Shown one piece after another: positions 16,841-25,835 of a DNA stretch of 45,897 bases. The DNA is from Candidatus Methanoperedens nitratireducens (GTDB lineage Archaea; Halobacteriota; Methanosarcinia; Methanosarcinales; Methanoperedenaceae). The stretch spans positions 1 to 45,897 of the forward strand of contig DYGR01000023.1 of NCBI GenBank assembly GCA_020724545.1, read 5' to 3'. Each line of letters opens with the position of its first letter. Position 1 is the stretch's first letter. Under the pieces are notes generated by a model, which was given only the letters and a program-made list of their open reading frames with translations, had not been told where the DNA came from and ran no database searches. Made by a program: the position numbers and the translations under genes.

Positions 16841-18319
16841 ATGAAGAGAAGAGGAAGCGGCATTTTGCTCCATATCACATCCCTGCCCTCACGATACGGG
16901 ATCGGTGATCTCGGGCCTGAGGCATATAGATTTGCTGACTTTCTTGCCATGACCGGACAGAGTTTCTGGCAAATACTTTCTTTAACACCAACCAGGCCTG
17001 CCAGTGGCAACTCTCCTTACAACAGCTCATCTGCCTTTGCAGGGAATACTCTTCTGATCAGCCCCGAGCTTATGCCTGATAAAGAGGATCCAGTACCCTC
17101 ATTCCAGGAGGACAGGGTCGATTACCCTGAGGTTATATCCTATAAAGAGAGACTTTTTAATAGAGCGTATAAGCGTTTTACTGAGGATAAAGAATACAAT
17201 TATGAATACGAGAGATTCTGCTCAGAGAATTCAGGCTGGCTTGAGGATTTTTCTTTTTTTATTGCCCTTAAAGCGCATTTCCATGGACCGATATGGGGTG
17301 AGTGGCCGCATGAGATAAAAAATAGAGAGCCGCAGGCTCTGCAAGTATTAAAAAAGCAACTGCATAACCGTATCGAGAGGGAGAAATTCCTTCAGTATAT
17401 CTTCTTCAAGCAGTGGTTCTCGCTCAAGCGCTACTGCAACCAGAGGGGAATCCAGATTATCGGGGATATGCCCATTTACGTTGATTACGACAGCACGGAC
17501 GTATGGACAAATCCACACATCTTCAGGCTGGATGAGGAGAAAAGACCATCCTTTGTTGCAGGTGTTCCGCCCGATTATTTCAGCCAGACAGGACAGTTAT
17601 GGGGGAACCCGGTCTACCGGTGGGATATACTGAAAGAGAGCGGATATGCATGGTGGATCCAGCGCATGGAACATAACCTGAAGCTCTTTGATATTGTGCG
17701 GATCGACCACTTCCGGGGTTTTATTGCATACTGGCAGGTCAGGGCGGGCGAGAGGGCAGCAACAAGAGGGCAGTGGATCAAAGCGCCAGCAGAGGATTTT
17801 TTTAATACGCTGCTTCGGCACTTCCCCGATCTTCCAATCATCGCAGAGGATCTTGGTGTAATAACACCCGATGTAAGGGAGGTCATGAACCGCTTTGAGT
17901 TTCCCGGTATGCGGCTGCTTCTCTTTGCCTTTGATGAGAACCTTCCAGCAAGTCCATACGCACCGCATAACCATGTGAAAAACTGCGTGGTATATACCGG
18001 GACACATGATAACAACACGGTAAAAGGATGGTTCGAGCATGAAGCATCGCAGGACGATAAAGAGAGGTTGTTTAACTACATTGGAAAAGAGGTCTCATCT
18101 CAGGATGTCCACCTTGAGTTCATCAGGCTGGCTATGATGTCCGTGGCAAAGGTAGCTATTCTTCCCATGCAGGATATCCTGGGTATCGGTGAAGAGGGCA
18201 GGATGAACAGGCCTGCAGCCGGGAAGGGGAACTGGCAGTGGCGGCTTCTACCAGGTGAGTTAACACCTGCACTTATCAGAAGGCTGCAAAAAATGACAGA
18301 AATCTATGGGAGGGCATAA
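16841..18319 (+). CDS. malQ: 4-alpha-glucanotransferase (amylomaltase)
   Basis: The 492-residue GH77 enzyme transfers alpha-1,4-glucan segments and releases glucose. Motifs: GILLHITSLPSRYGIGDLGP at the N-terminus, GDMPIYVDYDSTDVW, nucleophile Asp289 in VRIDHFRGF, acid/base Glu336 in IIAEDLGVIT and Asp390 in TGTHDNNTVKGW. Spacing is like Thermus amylomaltase. ATG 16841 lies 2 bases after the treY stop, with the GAGGGATAAGG region as ribosome binding site; a longer upstream frame inside treY is rejected. It is the last gene of the operon, and the glucose it frees would be the substrate of the dehydrogenase downstream. Confidence 0.93.
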   Translation: MKRRGSGILLHITSLPSRYGIGDLGPEAYRFADFLAMTGQSFWQILSLTPTRPASGNSPYNSSSAFAGNTLLISPELMPDKEDPVPSFQEDRVDYPEVISYKERLFNRAYKRFTEDKEYNYEYERFCSENSGWLEDFSFFIALKAHFHGPIWGEWPHEIKNREPQALQVLKKQLHNRIEREKFLQYIFFKQWFSLKRYCNQRGIQIIGDMPIYVDYDSTDVWTNPHIFRLDEEKRPSFVAGVPPDYFSQTGQLWGNPVYRWDILKESGYAWWIQRMEHNLKLFDIVRIDHFRGFIAYWQVRAGERAATRGQWIKAPAEDFFNTLLRHFPDLPIIAEDLGVITPDVREVMNRFEFPGMRLLLFAFDENLPASPYAPHNHVKNCVVYTGTHDNNTVKGWFEHEASQDDKERLFNYIGKEVSSQDVHLEFIRLAMMSVAKVAILPMQDILGIGEEGRMNRPAAGKGNWQWRLLPGELTPALIRRLQKMTEIYGRA

Positions 18320-18394
18320 ATAAGGGCACCGCAAGGTTTATTACTACAAAATCAAAAAAACAAAATGGGGAATATGGAAGAAGGGATATTATAA

Positions 18395-19186
18395 ATGAGA
18401 AGACTTGAAGGTAAGAATGTGTTAGTAACGGGTAGCTCAAGCGGCATTGGTCGTGCAATAGCTATCAGGTTCGGACATGAGGGCGCAAATGTTGTTATAA
18501 ACTATCGTAAAGACGCTGAGAAAGCAGAAGAGACCGAAAGACTGGCCAGAGAGGCAGGCAAATCTATTAAGAGTTTAATCATCCAGGCCGATGTATCCAG
18601 GGAAGAGGATGTAGTAGAGATGTTCAATAAAATCCTGGGTGAATGGGGTACCCTGGATATACTTGTAAATAATGCCGGTATCCAGAAGCTGAGTGCAAGT
18701 CACGAGACGAAGGTAGAGGATTTCGATAAAGTGATAGCTGTGAATCTGCGCGGTACTTTTCTGTGCTCACGCGAGGCGATAAAGCATTTTCTAGCCAGAA
18801 GATACGGGGGAGTGATCATCAATAATTCCAGCGTACATGAGATCATTCCATGGCCAGGATACTTAAGTTACGCTGCCAGCAAAAGCGGTATAAGCAGTCT
18901 GACGAAAACCCTGGCCCTGGAGTATGCGGATAAAGGTATCCGTGTCAATGCTGTAGCTCCCGGAGCTATAATTACCCCGGTCAACCGTGCCTGGGTTGAG
19001 GATCCCAGACGCAGGGCAGAAGTAGAAAGTCGTATTCCACTGGGGCGTGCCGGCACACCTGAGGAGATGGCGGCCGTATTTGCGTTTTTAGCTTCAGATG
19101 ATGCCTCGTACATTACAGGTCAAACAATTCTTGCCTGCGGAGGGCTCACACTCTATCCTGAGTTCCGTAAACCATGGTCAGGATGA
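18395..19186 (+). CDS. Glucose 1-dehydrogenase, short-chain family
   Basis: The 263-residue SDR protein has the cofactor loop TGSSSGIG (12-19), NNAG (92-95) and the catalytic Ser145/146, Tyr159 and Lys163 (LSYAASKSG). Strong similarity to Bacillus-type glucose 1-dehydrogenases is seen in the VEDPRRRAEVESRIPLGRAG and FLASDDASYITGQT stretches and the C-terminal GGLTLYPEF motif. It would oxidise beta-D-glucose to gluconolactone with NAD(P)+. It lies 75 bases after malQ with its own leader and precedes a broken F420-dependent dehydrogenase. Substrate is inferred by family resemblance; other SDR activities are possible. Confidence 0.8.
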   Translation: MRRLEGKNVLVTGSSSGIGRAIAIRFGHEGANVVINYRKDAEKAEETERLAREAGKSIKSLIIQADVSREEDVVEMFNKILGEWGTLDILVNNAGIQKLSASHETKVEDFDKVIAVNLRGTFLCSREAIKHFLARRYGGVIINNSSVHEIIPWPGYLSYAASKSGISSLTKTLALEYADKGIRVNAVAPGAIITPVNRAWVEDPRRRAEVESRIPLGRAGTPEEMAAVFAFLASDDASYITGQTILACGGLTLYPEFRKPWSG

Positions 19187-19249
19187 GAATAAGGACTTAT
19201 TAGAACACAAAAGGACTAAAATAAGTTTAATCCATGAAAGGAGGGGGTT

Positions 19250-19540
19250 ATGAAAATAGGTTACCATGCATCTCATGAACAATTCAAACCAGGTGTTTTA
19301 CTGGAGCTTGCCAGAGCTGCTTAACGAGGCGATCACAGGCGACTGGTGGCCACCTGCGTCGGAAAGGAACAAAAGATTACGTGAATCGGCAGAGATCATG
19401 CGCGCCCTGTGGGCCGGGAAAAAAGTGACGCACTATGGCCTTGTCGTTGTTGAGGAGGCAAAGCTATACACACTTATGCCGGTGGAAGAAGACTTCCCGA
19501 ACGTGCGCCGATCGGCACACCTGCCCACCGGGCTTATATA
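19250..19540 (+). pseudogene. F420-dependent LLM-class oxidoreductase, deleted
   Basis: A strong ribosome binding site (AAAGGAGGGGG) precedes ATG 19250, which opens MKIGYHASHEQFKPGVLLEL and stops after 24 codons. In the next frame the sequence resumes with LNEAITGDWWPPASERNKRL, RESAEIMRALWAGKKVTHYG and LVVVEEAKLYT before it breaks off and stops at 19541. Both pieces belong to the F420-dependent LLM family that includes FGD-like glucose-6-phosphate dehydrogenases (TIGR03557 type, about 320 residues). About 80 internal residues and most of the C-terminal half are missing. The intact ribosome binding site suggests recent loss. Confidence 0.75.
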
Positions 19541-19593
19541 GGAAGGAAAGATCACACCCAGCATCCCGGCCTTCATCCATGAAGCTAAGAAAA

Positions 19594-20016
19594 TTATTTC
19601 TCAGCTTTTGCAACCTCATCGAGTATGTTATTTATACATACATTACATTCCCTTGCATGTCCAGCGATATCAGCAGACGATATAATTCCAATCAGCCTTT
19701 CGCCCTCAACAATAGGAATTCTTCTGCACTTATTTTCCCCTATCATCCGTGAAACATCCTCCAGCTGCATATCAGGTCTGGCTGTAACAGGGTTTCTGGT
19801 CATGAATTCGCTCACCTTAGTTCTGGCTGGATCCTTTCCTGCAGCTACTACCTTTGTAGTGATCTGCCTATCGACTACTATACCTTCCAGATGATCCCTA
19901 TCTGCAACAAGAACAGTTCCTACTCTCTCTTCTTGCATCTTTCTAGCCGCATCCATTGCCGAAGCTTCAGGATCTACTGTAATCGGATTTTTTGTCATTA
20001 TTTCACTAACTTTCAT
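19594..20016 (-). CDS. CBS-domain pair protein
   Basis: The 140-residue protein from ATG 20016 consists of two CBS domains: VSEIMTKNPITVDPEASAMD ... GTVLVADRDHLEGIVVDRQI and VSEFMTRNPVTARPDMQLED ... IPIVEGERLIGIISSADIAG, and ends with a short Cys-containing tail (HARECNVCINNILDEVAKAE). Tandem CBS pairs bind adenine nucleotides or SAM and regulate partners. AAGGAG sits about 9 bases before the ATG; a longer frame to 20094 lacks such support. The two cysteines in the tail (CNVC) are an addition beyond the basic CBS pair. No partner is evident next to it. Confidence 0.85.
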   Translation of the reverse strand: MKVSEIMTKNPITVDPEASAMDAARKMQEERVGTVLVADRDHLEGIVVDRQITTKVVAAGKDPARTKVSEFMTRNPVTARPDMQLEDVSRMIGENKCRRIPIVEGERLIGIISSADIAGHARECNVCINNILDEVAKAEK

Positions 20017-20136
20017 AAAACCACTCCTTACAGAGAAATTGGGTTGATCGAGCAAATAGCTTTTGGTTGAGGTTACTCTGGATAATTTAATCAATCCTCC
20101 GCAAGACCAAAATACTAAAGCGACAATTATAAACTG

Positions 20137-20832
20137 ATGATATCCATCGGCGTAATTACAAGAGGAAAATACGGCCGCCGCCTGATCGAGAATATTAAAA
20201 TCAAAAGCAATTCATATCTCAGAGTATCCTCAGCAGAGATCCCCGAGCTGCTTCCGGATTTTATTGAGGCTCCACGGGATTTCGTAGCCGACCTGAACCT
20301 TGATAAAAGCGTACTCTCAAGTAATCTCATCATAGCGTATATCCTGCATCCTGATCTAACACCAGAGATCATACGCATCGCAGGAGAATGCGGCGCCAGT
20401 GCTGTGATTATCGCAGGTGGTATATCAGGAGCAGGCGGGCACTCTGAGCTGCTCGACCTATCGAACAGATATAATATGAAGATCAAAGTACATGAGATAT
20501 GCTGCGATCTTGAGAGATGCGGCAATAAGACAGTTGATGAGTTTGCTTCATGTTTTGGGAGGCCAGAGGTCAGGATAACTACAAAAGGTGATACCATATC
20601 GAACGTGGAAGTGGTTCGTGGCGCGCCGTGCGGGAGTACATGGCATATGGCAGAGGCTCTTGCTGGAACAGGCATAAAGGATGCGCCCGCAAGAGCAGGG
20701 CTTCTTGTGCAGCAGTACCCGTGCAGGGCTCTTCGGGGCACAAGAGGCGGAATACATAAAGCGGCTGAGTTGCATAAGAAAGCATTAGAGACTGCACTGG
20801 AGGGGATTAAAGATGGGACAATCGGTATATGA
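20137..20832 (+). CDS. DUF166 family protein
   Basis: The 231-residue protein belongs to DUF166, a family found mainly in methanogens and related archaea and sometimes mislabelled thymidylate synthase. Visible features: N-terminal ISIGVITRGKYGRRLIENI, a middle LIIAYILHPDLTPEIIRIAG, two cysteines in HEICCDLERCG, and the C-terminal VVRGAPCGSTWHMAEALAGT then GLLVQQYPCRALRGTRGGIH with conserved Cys and Arg. Function is not established. It overlaps the malic enzyme start by 20 bases and so is translationally coupled to it. Confidence 0.8.
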   Translation: MISIGVITRGKYGRRLIENIKIKSNSYLRVSSAEIPELLPDFIEAPRDFVADLNLDKSVLSSNLIIAYILHPDLTPEIIRIAGECGASAVIIAGGISGAGGHSELLDLSNRYNMKIKVHEICCDLERCGNKTVDEFASCFGRPEVRITTKGDTISNVEVVRGAPCGSTWHMAEALAGTGIKDAPARAGLLVQQYPCRALRGTRGGIHKAAELHKKALETALEGIKDGTIGI

Positions 20833-22045
20833 GCAGGCACTCAGGTTCCATGAGCTGCACAGGGGAAAGATAGAGGTAAAAAGCAAGATCAGGATAAGGA
20901 CAAAAGAAGAACTGAGCCTTGCCTATACACCCGGCGTTGCCGGACCATGTCTGAGGATACACTCAAACAGGGACGATGTCTACCGCTATACCCTGAAAGG
21001 AAATCTGGTGGCTGTAGTGAGTGACGGCACGTCAGTGCTTGAACTGGACGATATCGGCCCTTTAGCAGCCATGCCTGTTATGGAAGGGAAAGCAATGCTT
21101 TTCAAGATCCTCGCAGGCGTTGATGCATTTCCCCTGTGCCTTGATACGAAGGATGTTGATGAGATCGTAAATACAGTAAAGAACATAGCGCCCTCTTTTG
21201 GAGGTATCAATCTTGAGGATATAGCTGCTCCACGGTGCTTTGAGATCGAGGCACGCCTGAAAAGATTACTTGATATTCCGGTATTTCACGATGACCAGCA
21301 CGGGACAGCGGCAGTAATTCTTGCCGGGTCGATCAATGCCTTAAAAATAGTTGGAAAAAAACTCAATGAAATAAAGATCGTTATCAGCGGGGCAGGGGCA
21401 GCAGCAACCGCAACTGCCAGGCTGCTTGTAAGCAGAGGGGCCAGGAATATTCTTGTATGCGACTCCAGAGGCATTATTTATAGAGGTAGAAGTGGCTTGA
21501 ATCCCTATAAAAAAGAGCTTGCAGAGATCACGAATAAGGATAATGAGCACGGAGCACTTTCTGATGCCATGAAAGGGGCGGATGTTTTTATCGGTCTGTC
21601 TGTAGGCGGGATCGTTTCTGAGGACATGGTGCGTTCCATGGCCGATAATGCTATTGTTTTCCCGCTTGCAAACCCTGAGCCTGAGATCGCACCTGATAAG
21701 GCAGAAAGGGCAGGTGCGCGCATTGTAGCTACAGGACGTTCGGATTGCAAAAACCAGATCAACAATGCCCTTGGTTTTCCAGGGATATTCAGGGGCGTCC
21801 TGGATGTTAGAGCCAGGGATATAAACGAGGAGATGAAACTGGCTGCGGCAGATGCGCTGGCATCCCTTGTCGATCCCGTCGGGCTGGCAGGGGATACGAT
21901 CATACCGAGCATTTTTGATCCCAGGGTTGCCCCATCTGTGGCATCTGCCGTGGCGAAGGCTGCTATGGATAGCGGTGCAGCCAGACTTCACGTTGATCCA
22001 GAACAAGTTGCAGAACACACAAGAGAGCTTATCAGATCACAATGA
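20813..22045 (+). CDS. NAD(P)-dependent malic enzyme
   Basis: The 410-residue oxaloacetate-decarboxylating malate dehydrogenase interconverts malate with pyruvate and CO2. Motifs: KEELSLAYTPGVAGPCLRI (N-terminal catalytic Tyr), the catalytic Lys region DGTSVLELDDIGPLAAMPVM ... EGKAML, the metal-binding NLEDIAAPRCFEIE and PVFHDDQHGTAAVI, and a Rossmann glycine loop VISGAGAAATATARLL. Length fits the short archaeal/bacterial form without a phosphotransacetylase tail. In a methane-metabolising archaeon it would connect C4 acids to pyruvate. It overlaps DUF166 upstream and the rhomboid gene downstream (ATGA). Confidence 0.9.
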   Translation: MGQSVYEQALRFHELHRGKIEVKSKIRIRTKEELSLAYTPGVAGPCLRIHSNRDDVYRYTLKGNLVAVVSDGTSVLELDDIGPLAAMPVMEGKAMLFKILAGVDAFPLCLDTKDVDEIVNTVKNIAPSFGGINLEDIAAPRCFEIEARLKRLLDIPVFHDDQHGTAAVILAGSINALKIVGKKLNEIKIVISGAGAAATATARLLVSRGARNILVCDSRGIIYRGRSGLNPYKKELAEITNKDNEHGALSDAMKGADVFIGLSVGGIVSEDMVRSMADNAIVFPLANPEPEIAPDKAERAGARIVATGRSDCKNQINNALGFPGIFRGVLDVRARDINEEMKLAAADALASLVDPVGLAGDTIIPSIFDPRVAPSVASAVAKAAMDSGAARLHVDPEQVAEHTRELIRSQ

Positions 22046-22653
22046 AGCTAATAGATTTTCTGATAATACTAAGCGTGGTTCTCAGTTTATATGCATGGGG
22101 TACGCCAGGCGACCTTGCTTTCAGTAAGAATGCCCTTTTACGTGGAGATTATGATACCCTGGTAACAGGTATTTTCGTACATGCAAATTTTGTTCATCTT
22201 ATTGGCAATATGCTCTTCCTGTACATATTCGGCCGCATCCTTGAGGAAAAGGTAGGTGCACTGCGTACAGCCACGGTATTCTTTACAGGCGGCGTACTTT
22301 CGTTTATCCTGAGCATACCCTTCTATCCTGATGTCAAAATGGTCGGTGCATCTGCTGCCATATTTGCCATTATGGCAGTTGTTCTGCTCATTCGGCGCCC
22401 TGGTTATTCACTCATGTTCCTCTCACCCATCGGGCCGCTGGCTCTTCTGTTTTTTGTATTTAATATAATCGCGATCCAGAACGGGGAAATGGGGAATGTC
22501 GCCTACATATCCCATGTAATCGGGTTTATTATCGGGATGTTCTTCGGGGCAAGGTGGAACAGGAAATGGAAGGAGAGCCTTATGTACACTGTTTTGCTGC
22601 TCGTTGTGTATATTATCCTTGTTGATGCAGCAATATACATACTAAGGCTATAG
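22042..22653 (+). CDS. Rhomboid-family intramembrane serine protease
   Basis: The 203-residue membrane protein has six to seven hydrophobic segments. It carries the rhomboid signature: HANFVHLIGNM with His52 and Asn56 in segment 2, the catalytic serine Ser104 in VGASAAIFA, and the catalytic His158 in YISHVIGFIIGMFFGA. The catalytic dyad is complete, so it should be active. Its ATG shares four bases with the malic enzyme stop, an odd partner for a membrane protease. Substrates are unknown. Confidence 0.88.
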   Translation: MKLIDFLIILSVVLSLYAWGTPGDLAFSKNALLRGDYDTLVTGIFVHANFVHLIGNMLFLYIFGRILEEKVGALRTATVFFTGGVLSFILSIPFYPDVKMVGASAAIFAIMAVVLLIRRPGYSLMFLSPIGPLALLFFVFNIIAIQNGEMGNVAYISHVIGFIIGMFFGARWNRKWKESLMYTVLLLVVYIILVDAAIYILRL

Positions 22654-22674
22654 GATCAGCCCCTTAATCCATAA

Positions 22675-23820
22675 TCAGAGCCGCTTAAGCATTATCGCCA
22701 TCACTCCCGGCCTGGCATCCATCTTAGGCTCTGACGGAAACCCAAACATTGGCATATCAGAGCCTCCTAAAAACTCCTTCTCCCACCGCTCTGTTATTTC
22801 TTTGAATATCCTCTTATAGGCAGTACAGTGGGGGTCGACGCCCTTTACTTCACCCTCAGTAGGTGCTATGGCATTGTAGGGACATCCTCCCCGGCAGAAT
22901 TTAATGTAGTTGCATTCCCCGCAATTCTGGTCCACATATTCCTTGAACTGGAACATGAGCTTCCATGCGTCGGACTGAGCCAGATCTTCCATTCCTGGAT
23001 GGTCATGAACATTGCCCATAACATATTCTGGCATACCCACAAAGCGATAGCAGGGATATATGCTCCCGTCAGGTCCCACCGCAAAGGTATCCCCCATACA
23101 ATCCACGAAGGTGCAGACAGTGCCCCGGTTGGTGAACACGCATTTACACAGGTGGTCAATATTCATAAGTTCAATCCTGCTCATGTTTTCCAGGTATTTA
23201 TCCAGAAGATAGACTAACAATTCCCCGTACTCTTCTGGATCAAGTGCCCATTTCCCAGGATCTTCGGAACGTAATGACGGCAGTGCGGGATGTAATTTAA
23301 GATTTAAACCATTCTCAAGGAAAAAATTGAAAATATCCTCCCTGAACTTTACAGAATAGGATGTGAAGGTGCAGATGAAACTCACCTTGAGACCGGAAGC
23401 CTTAGCAATCTCATAGCCCCGAATGGTCTTCTCGTAGTACCCTTTTCCTCTCTGCAGGTCAGTAAGCTCCTGCGGGCCATCTAAACTGGAACCGATGGGA
23501 ATATTATACTCAGCCAGGATCCGGGCCAGTTCCGGGGTAATTTTCCAGAGATTGGTCTGCAGGGCAAAAGCCGGTTTAAGATGATCCAAACCCTCAGCCA
23601 GTAGAGGTAGCGCTTTTCGGTAAAAATCAGCGCCCGCCAGGAGCGGCTCCCCGCCGTGGAAAGTAAAGGTAACCGGTTCATTCCGGAAATTCTTAAGCCA
23701 CGTAACCACTTCTTTGATGGTTTCAATGCTCATTACTGGAGATCCTTCCTCTGAACTCCAGCAATAACTACATTTAGAAGGACAGCCCAGAGTAGGGATC
23801 AGCATCACGTGAAAAGCCAT
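22675..23820 (-). CDS. Radical SAM / SPASM protein (anSME or peptide-maturase type)
   Basis: The 381-residue form from ATG 23820 opens MAFHVMLIPTLGCPSKCSYC with the radical SAM cluster Cys13, Cys17, Cys20 (CX3CX2C), the GGEPLL motif and SLDGPQELTDLQRGKG. The C-terminal third is a SPASM domain with CTFVDCMGDTFAVGPDGSIYPCYRF and CGECNYIKFCRGGCPYNA, which ligate two extra Fe-S clusters. Such proteins modify sulfatases or ribosomally made peptides. A longer frame to 23922 would leave 2 bases to rpiA on the other strand. The inner start has AAGGTG, and a TTTAAATA box lies upstream of it, so it is preferred. No short precursor peptide is visible nearby. Confidence 0.8.
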   Translation of the reverse strand: MAFHVMLIPTLGCPSKCSYCWSSEEGSPVMSIETIKEVVTWLKNFRNEPVTFTFHGGEPLLAGADFYRKALPLLAEGLDHLKPAFALQTNLWKITPELARILAEYNIPIGSSLDGPQELTDLQRGKGYYEKTIRGYEIAKASGLKVSFICTFTSYSVKFREDIFNFFLENGLNLKLHPALPSLRSEDPGKWALDPEEYGELLVYLLDKYLENMSRIELMNIDHLCKCVFTNRGTVCTFVDCMGDTFAVGPDGSIYPCYRFVGMPEYVMGNVHDHPGMEDLAQSDAWKLMFQFKEYVDQNCGECNYIKFCRGGCPYNAIAPTEGEVKGVDPHCTAYKRIFKEITERWEKEFLGGSDMPMFGFPSEPKMDARPGVMAIMLKRL

Positions 23821-23924
23821 AAAACACCTTCTTTTAGCCTTCTTCAAACTATTAATAGTATTTAAATTTAACTCAGGCTTTCTGGCGACATCATCCACAA
23901 GTATTTTTATCATCTCAGACATAG

Positions 23925-24611
23925 ATGCGCACTATGACCCATCATAACAATCCCAAGCAGGCTGCAGGAGAGCAGGCCGCCCGGCTTGTAAAAAACGGAA
24001 TGGTCGTTGGGCTTGGCACAGGCTCAACTACTGCTTATGCAATAAAAGAACTCGGAAAACGTGTCGCTTCAGGCCTCAGGATCCTGGGTGTGCCCACATC
24101 TTACCAGTCAGCATATTTAGCAGTAGAACATGGCATTCCCCTTACCACCCTGGATGAGCACCCTGCTCTTGATATTGACATTGACGGCGCTGATCAGATA
24201 GCCAGTTTCACTGCAATCAAAGGCGGAGGAGGCGCGCATACGCGGGAAAAAATAGTGGCTCTATCCTCCCGGCGGTTTGTTGCTGTAGTGGACGATTCAA
24301 AATGTGCGGATATTCTGAACCACCATGTTCCGCTTGAGGTCATACCCTTTGCACGAAAACTCGTGATAAAACAGATAGCAGAACTCGGGGGAAGGGCAGA
24401 GCTACGTATGGGCATAAATAAAGACGGGCCTGTTATTTCGGATAACGGGAATCTCATTATGGATGCTGATTTTGGAGCAATAGATGATCCTGTTTATCTG
24501 GATGAAGCTATTTCACGATGTATCGGCGTTGTTGAACATGGAATATTCACAGGTGTTGATGTTATTTATATCGGGAAAAAAGACGGCTCTGTAGAGATAC
24601 TGGAATCCTAG
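23925..24611 (+). CDS. rpiA: Ribose-5-phosphate isomerase A
   Basis: The 228-residue enzyme interconverts ribose 5-phosphate and ribulose 5-phosphate. Signature blocks are [18 protein letters not shown] (phosphate loop), [11 protein letters not shown] (catalytic Asp), [14 protein letters not shown] (with the general-base Glu and Lys) and the C-terminal [19 protein letters not shown]. Length and domain order are typical of archaeal RpiA. Two alternative starts (ATG 23925 or 23934) are possible. It diverges from the radical SAM gene and overlaps the end of the converging nucleotidyltransferase by 4 bases. Confidence 0.93.
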   Translation: MRTMTHHNNPKQAAGEQAARLVKNGMVVGLGTGSTTAYAIKELGKRVASGLRILGVPTSYQSAYLAVEHGIPLTTLDEHPALDIDIDGADQIASFTAIKGGGGAHTREKIVALSSRRFVAVVDDSKCADILNHHVPLEVIPFARKLVIKQIAELGGRAELRMGINKDGPVISDNGNLIMDADFGAIDDPVYLDEAISRCIGVVEHGIFTGVDVIYIGKKDGSVEILES

Positions 24612-25783
24612 GAACCCTTTATCTCGTTGTCGAAGTCCTCATTCCCGAGGTTCTCACTGACCCTGGTTCCACTTTTTACCCTGACCTCAGGCCATATCCT
24701 CACAGGTGAATTAACCGTTACCTCATCCCCGATTATGACCCTCGGGCCAATAACTGTGCCTGTCTCAAGGATGCACGAATCTTTTATTTTAGTGGCATTA
24801 TCGATAATTGCGCCTGAGACCATGGTGTTAGAGCCTATTTCAATGTTATCAAAGATATAAGAAGAGAGAATCCTTGAACCATTGCCGATCTTGCAGTTTG
24901 AGCCGATGGATGTATATGGGCCGATCAATACATTATCTCCGATAGAGGTATTCTCTCCGATTACTATAGGACCGACAACAGCAGAATTTGAACCCAGATA
25001 TACATCATGTCCAAGATCGATTGGACCAGTCACCTTTGCATCCTTAACATTAAGGCGCCCTGAGATCTTTGTACCCGGCATCTGCTCAAGCATCCATCTG
25101 CATGCTTCCCTGTAAGCCTGCGGGTTACCTATATCTGTCCATCTCCCGTGTACAAGGAAGCCATTGATATTCTCGCCCTTTTTCATGATCTGTGGAAAAA
25201 GGTCTTTCGCAAAATCATATTTCTCCCCTGGTATCCATTTCAGGACCTCAGGGTCGCATACGTATATGCCCGTACTTGCAAGGTTGCTGAAAATCTCACC
25301 TGGCCCCGGTTTCTCAAAGAAGCGGGTTATCCTGTTATTGACATCCAGGTCAGCAATACCATACTCACGCGGATCATCGATCGGGATTAAGCCTATAGTC
25401 ACAGGAGCATCGTTTTTCTCATGAAAACGGAAGAACTCCCTGAGCCTGAGGTTCATGACATGATCTCCTCCCACGACCAGAAATGGCTCTCCTTCGAATA
25501 ACTCTTCTGCATTTTTTACTCCTCCTGCAGTTCCCATTTTTTCTTTCTCATGTACATATTCGATATGTACACCATACATACTGCCATCGCCGAGCGCTGC
25601 CTCTATTTCGCCACCAAGATATCCCAGTGTAAGCACGATATCATTAAAACCCTCCATAGCCAGATGCTCGACCAGGTGTACCAACGATGGTTTATTTAAC
25701 AGAGGGATCGTCGGTTTTGGCCTGTCAAAAGTAAGCGGTCTGAGCCTTGTGCCCTCGCCGCCGCACATTATACATGTCTTCAT
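24608..25783 (-). CDS. Sugar-1-phosphate nucleotidyltransferase with left-handed beta-helix
   Basis: The 391-residue protein has an N-terminal nucleotidyltransferase domain with [20 protein letters not shown] (nucleotide loop), [10 protein letters not shown] (metal-binding Asp), [19 protein letters not shown] and [17 protein letters not shown]-terminal hexapeptide-repeat helix (about 245-365) has repeats such as [20 protein letters not shown]. Archaeal members act on glucose-, mannose- or glucosamine-1-phosphate, and the exact sugar cannot be told from the motifs. It could supply the nucleotide sugar for the glycogen synthase, but it lies outside that operon and S-layer or lipid glycosylation is equally possible. 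Confidence 0.82.
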   Translation of the reverse strand: MKTCIMCGGEGTRLRPLTFDRPKPTIPLLNKPSLVHLVEHLAMEGFNDIVLTLGYLGGEIEAALGDGSMYGVHIEYVHEKEKMGTAGGVKNAEELFEGEPFLVVGGDHVMNLRLREFFRFHEKNDAPVTIGLIPIDDPREYGIADLDVNNRITRFFEKPGPGEIFSNLASTGIYVCDPEVLKWIPGEKYDFAKDLFPQIMKKGENINGFLVHGRWTDIGNPQAYREACRWMLEQMPGTKISGRLNVKDAKVTGPIDLGHDVYLGSNSAVVGPIVIGENTSIGDNVLIGPYTSIGSNCKIGNGSRILSSYIFDNIEIGSNTMVSGAIIDNATKIKDSCILETGTVIGPRVIIGDEVTVNSPVRIWPEVRVKSGTRVSENLGNEDFDNEIKGS

Positions 25784-25835
25784 TCGAATACCCTAATTGG
25801 AAATTAATTTATGAGTATATAGAGATAACGAAACG

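Noticed and set aside
20127-20840. Long open frame on the minus strand opposite DUF166
   Set aside because: It mirrors the coding frame of a recognisable DUF166 gene, has low-complexity composition and no ribosome binding site or family resemblance.
23821-23922. N-terminal extension of the radical SAM gene
   Set aside because: It would leave 2 bases to the divergent rpiA start and covers a TATA-like box; the inner ATG has its own ribosome binding site.
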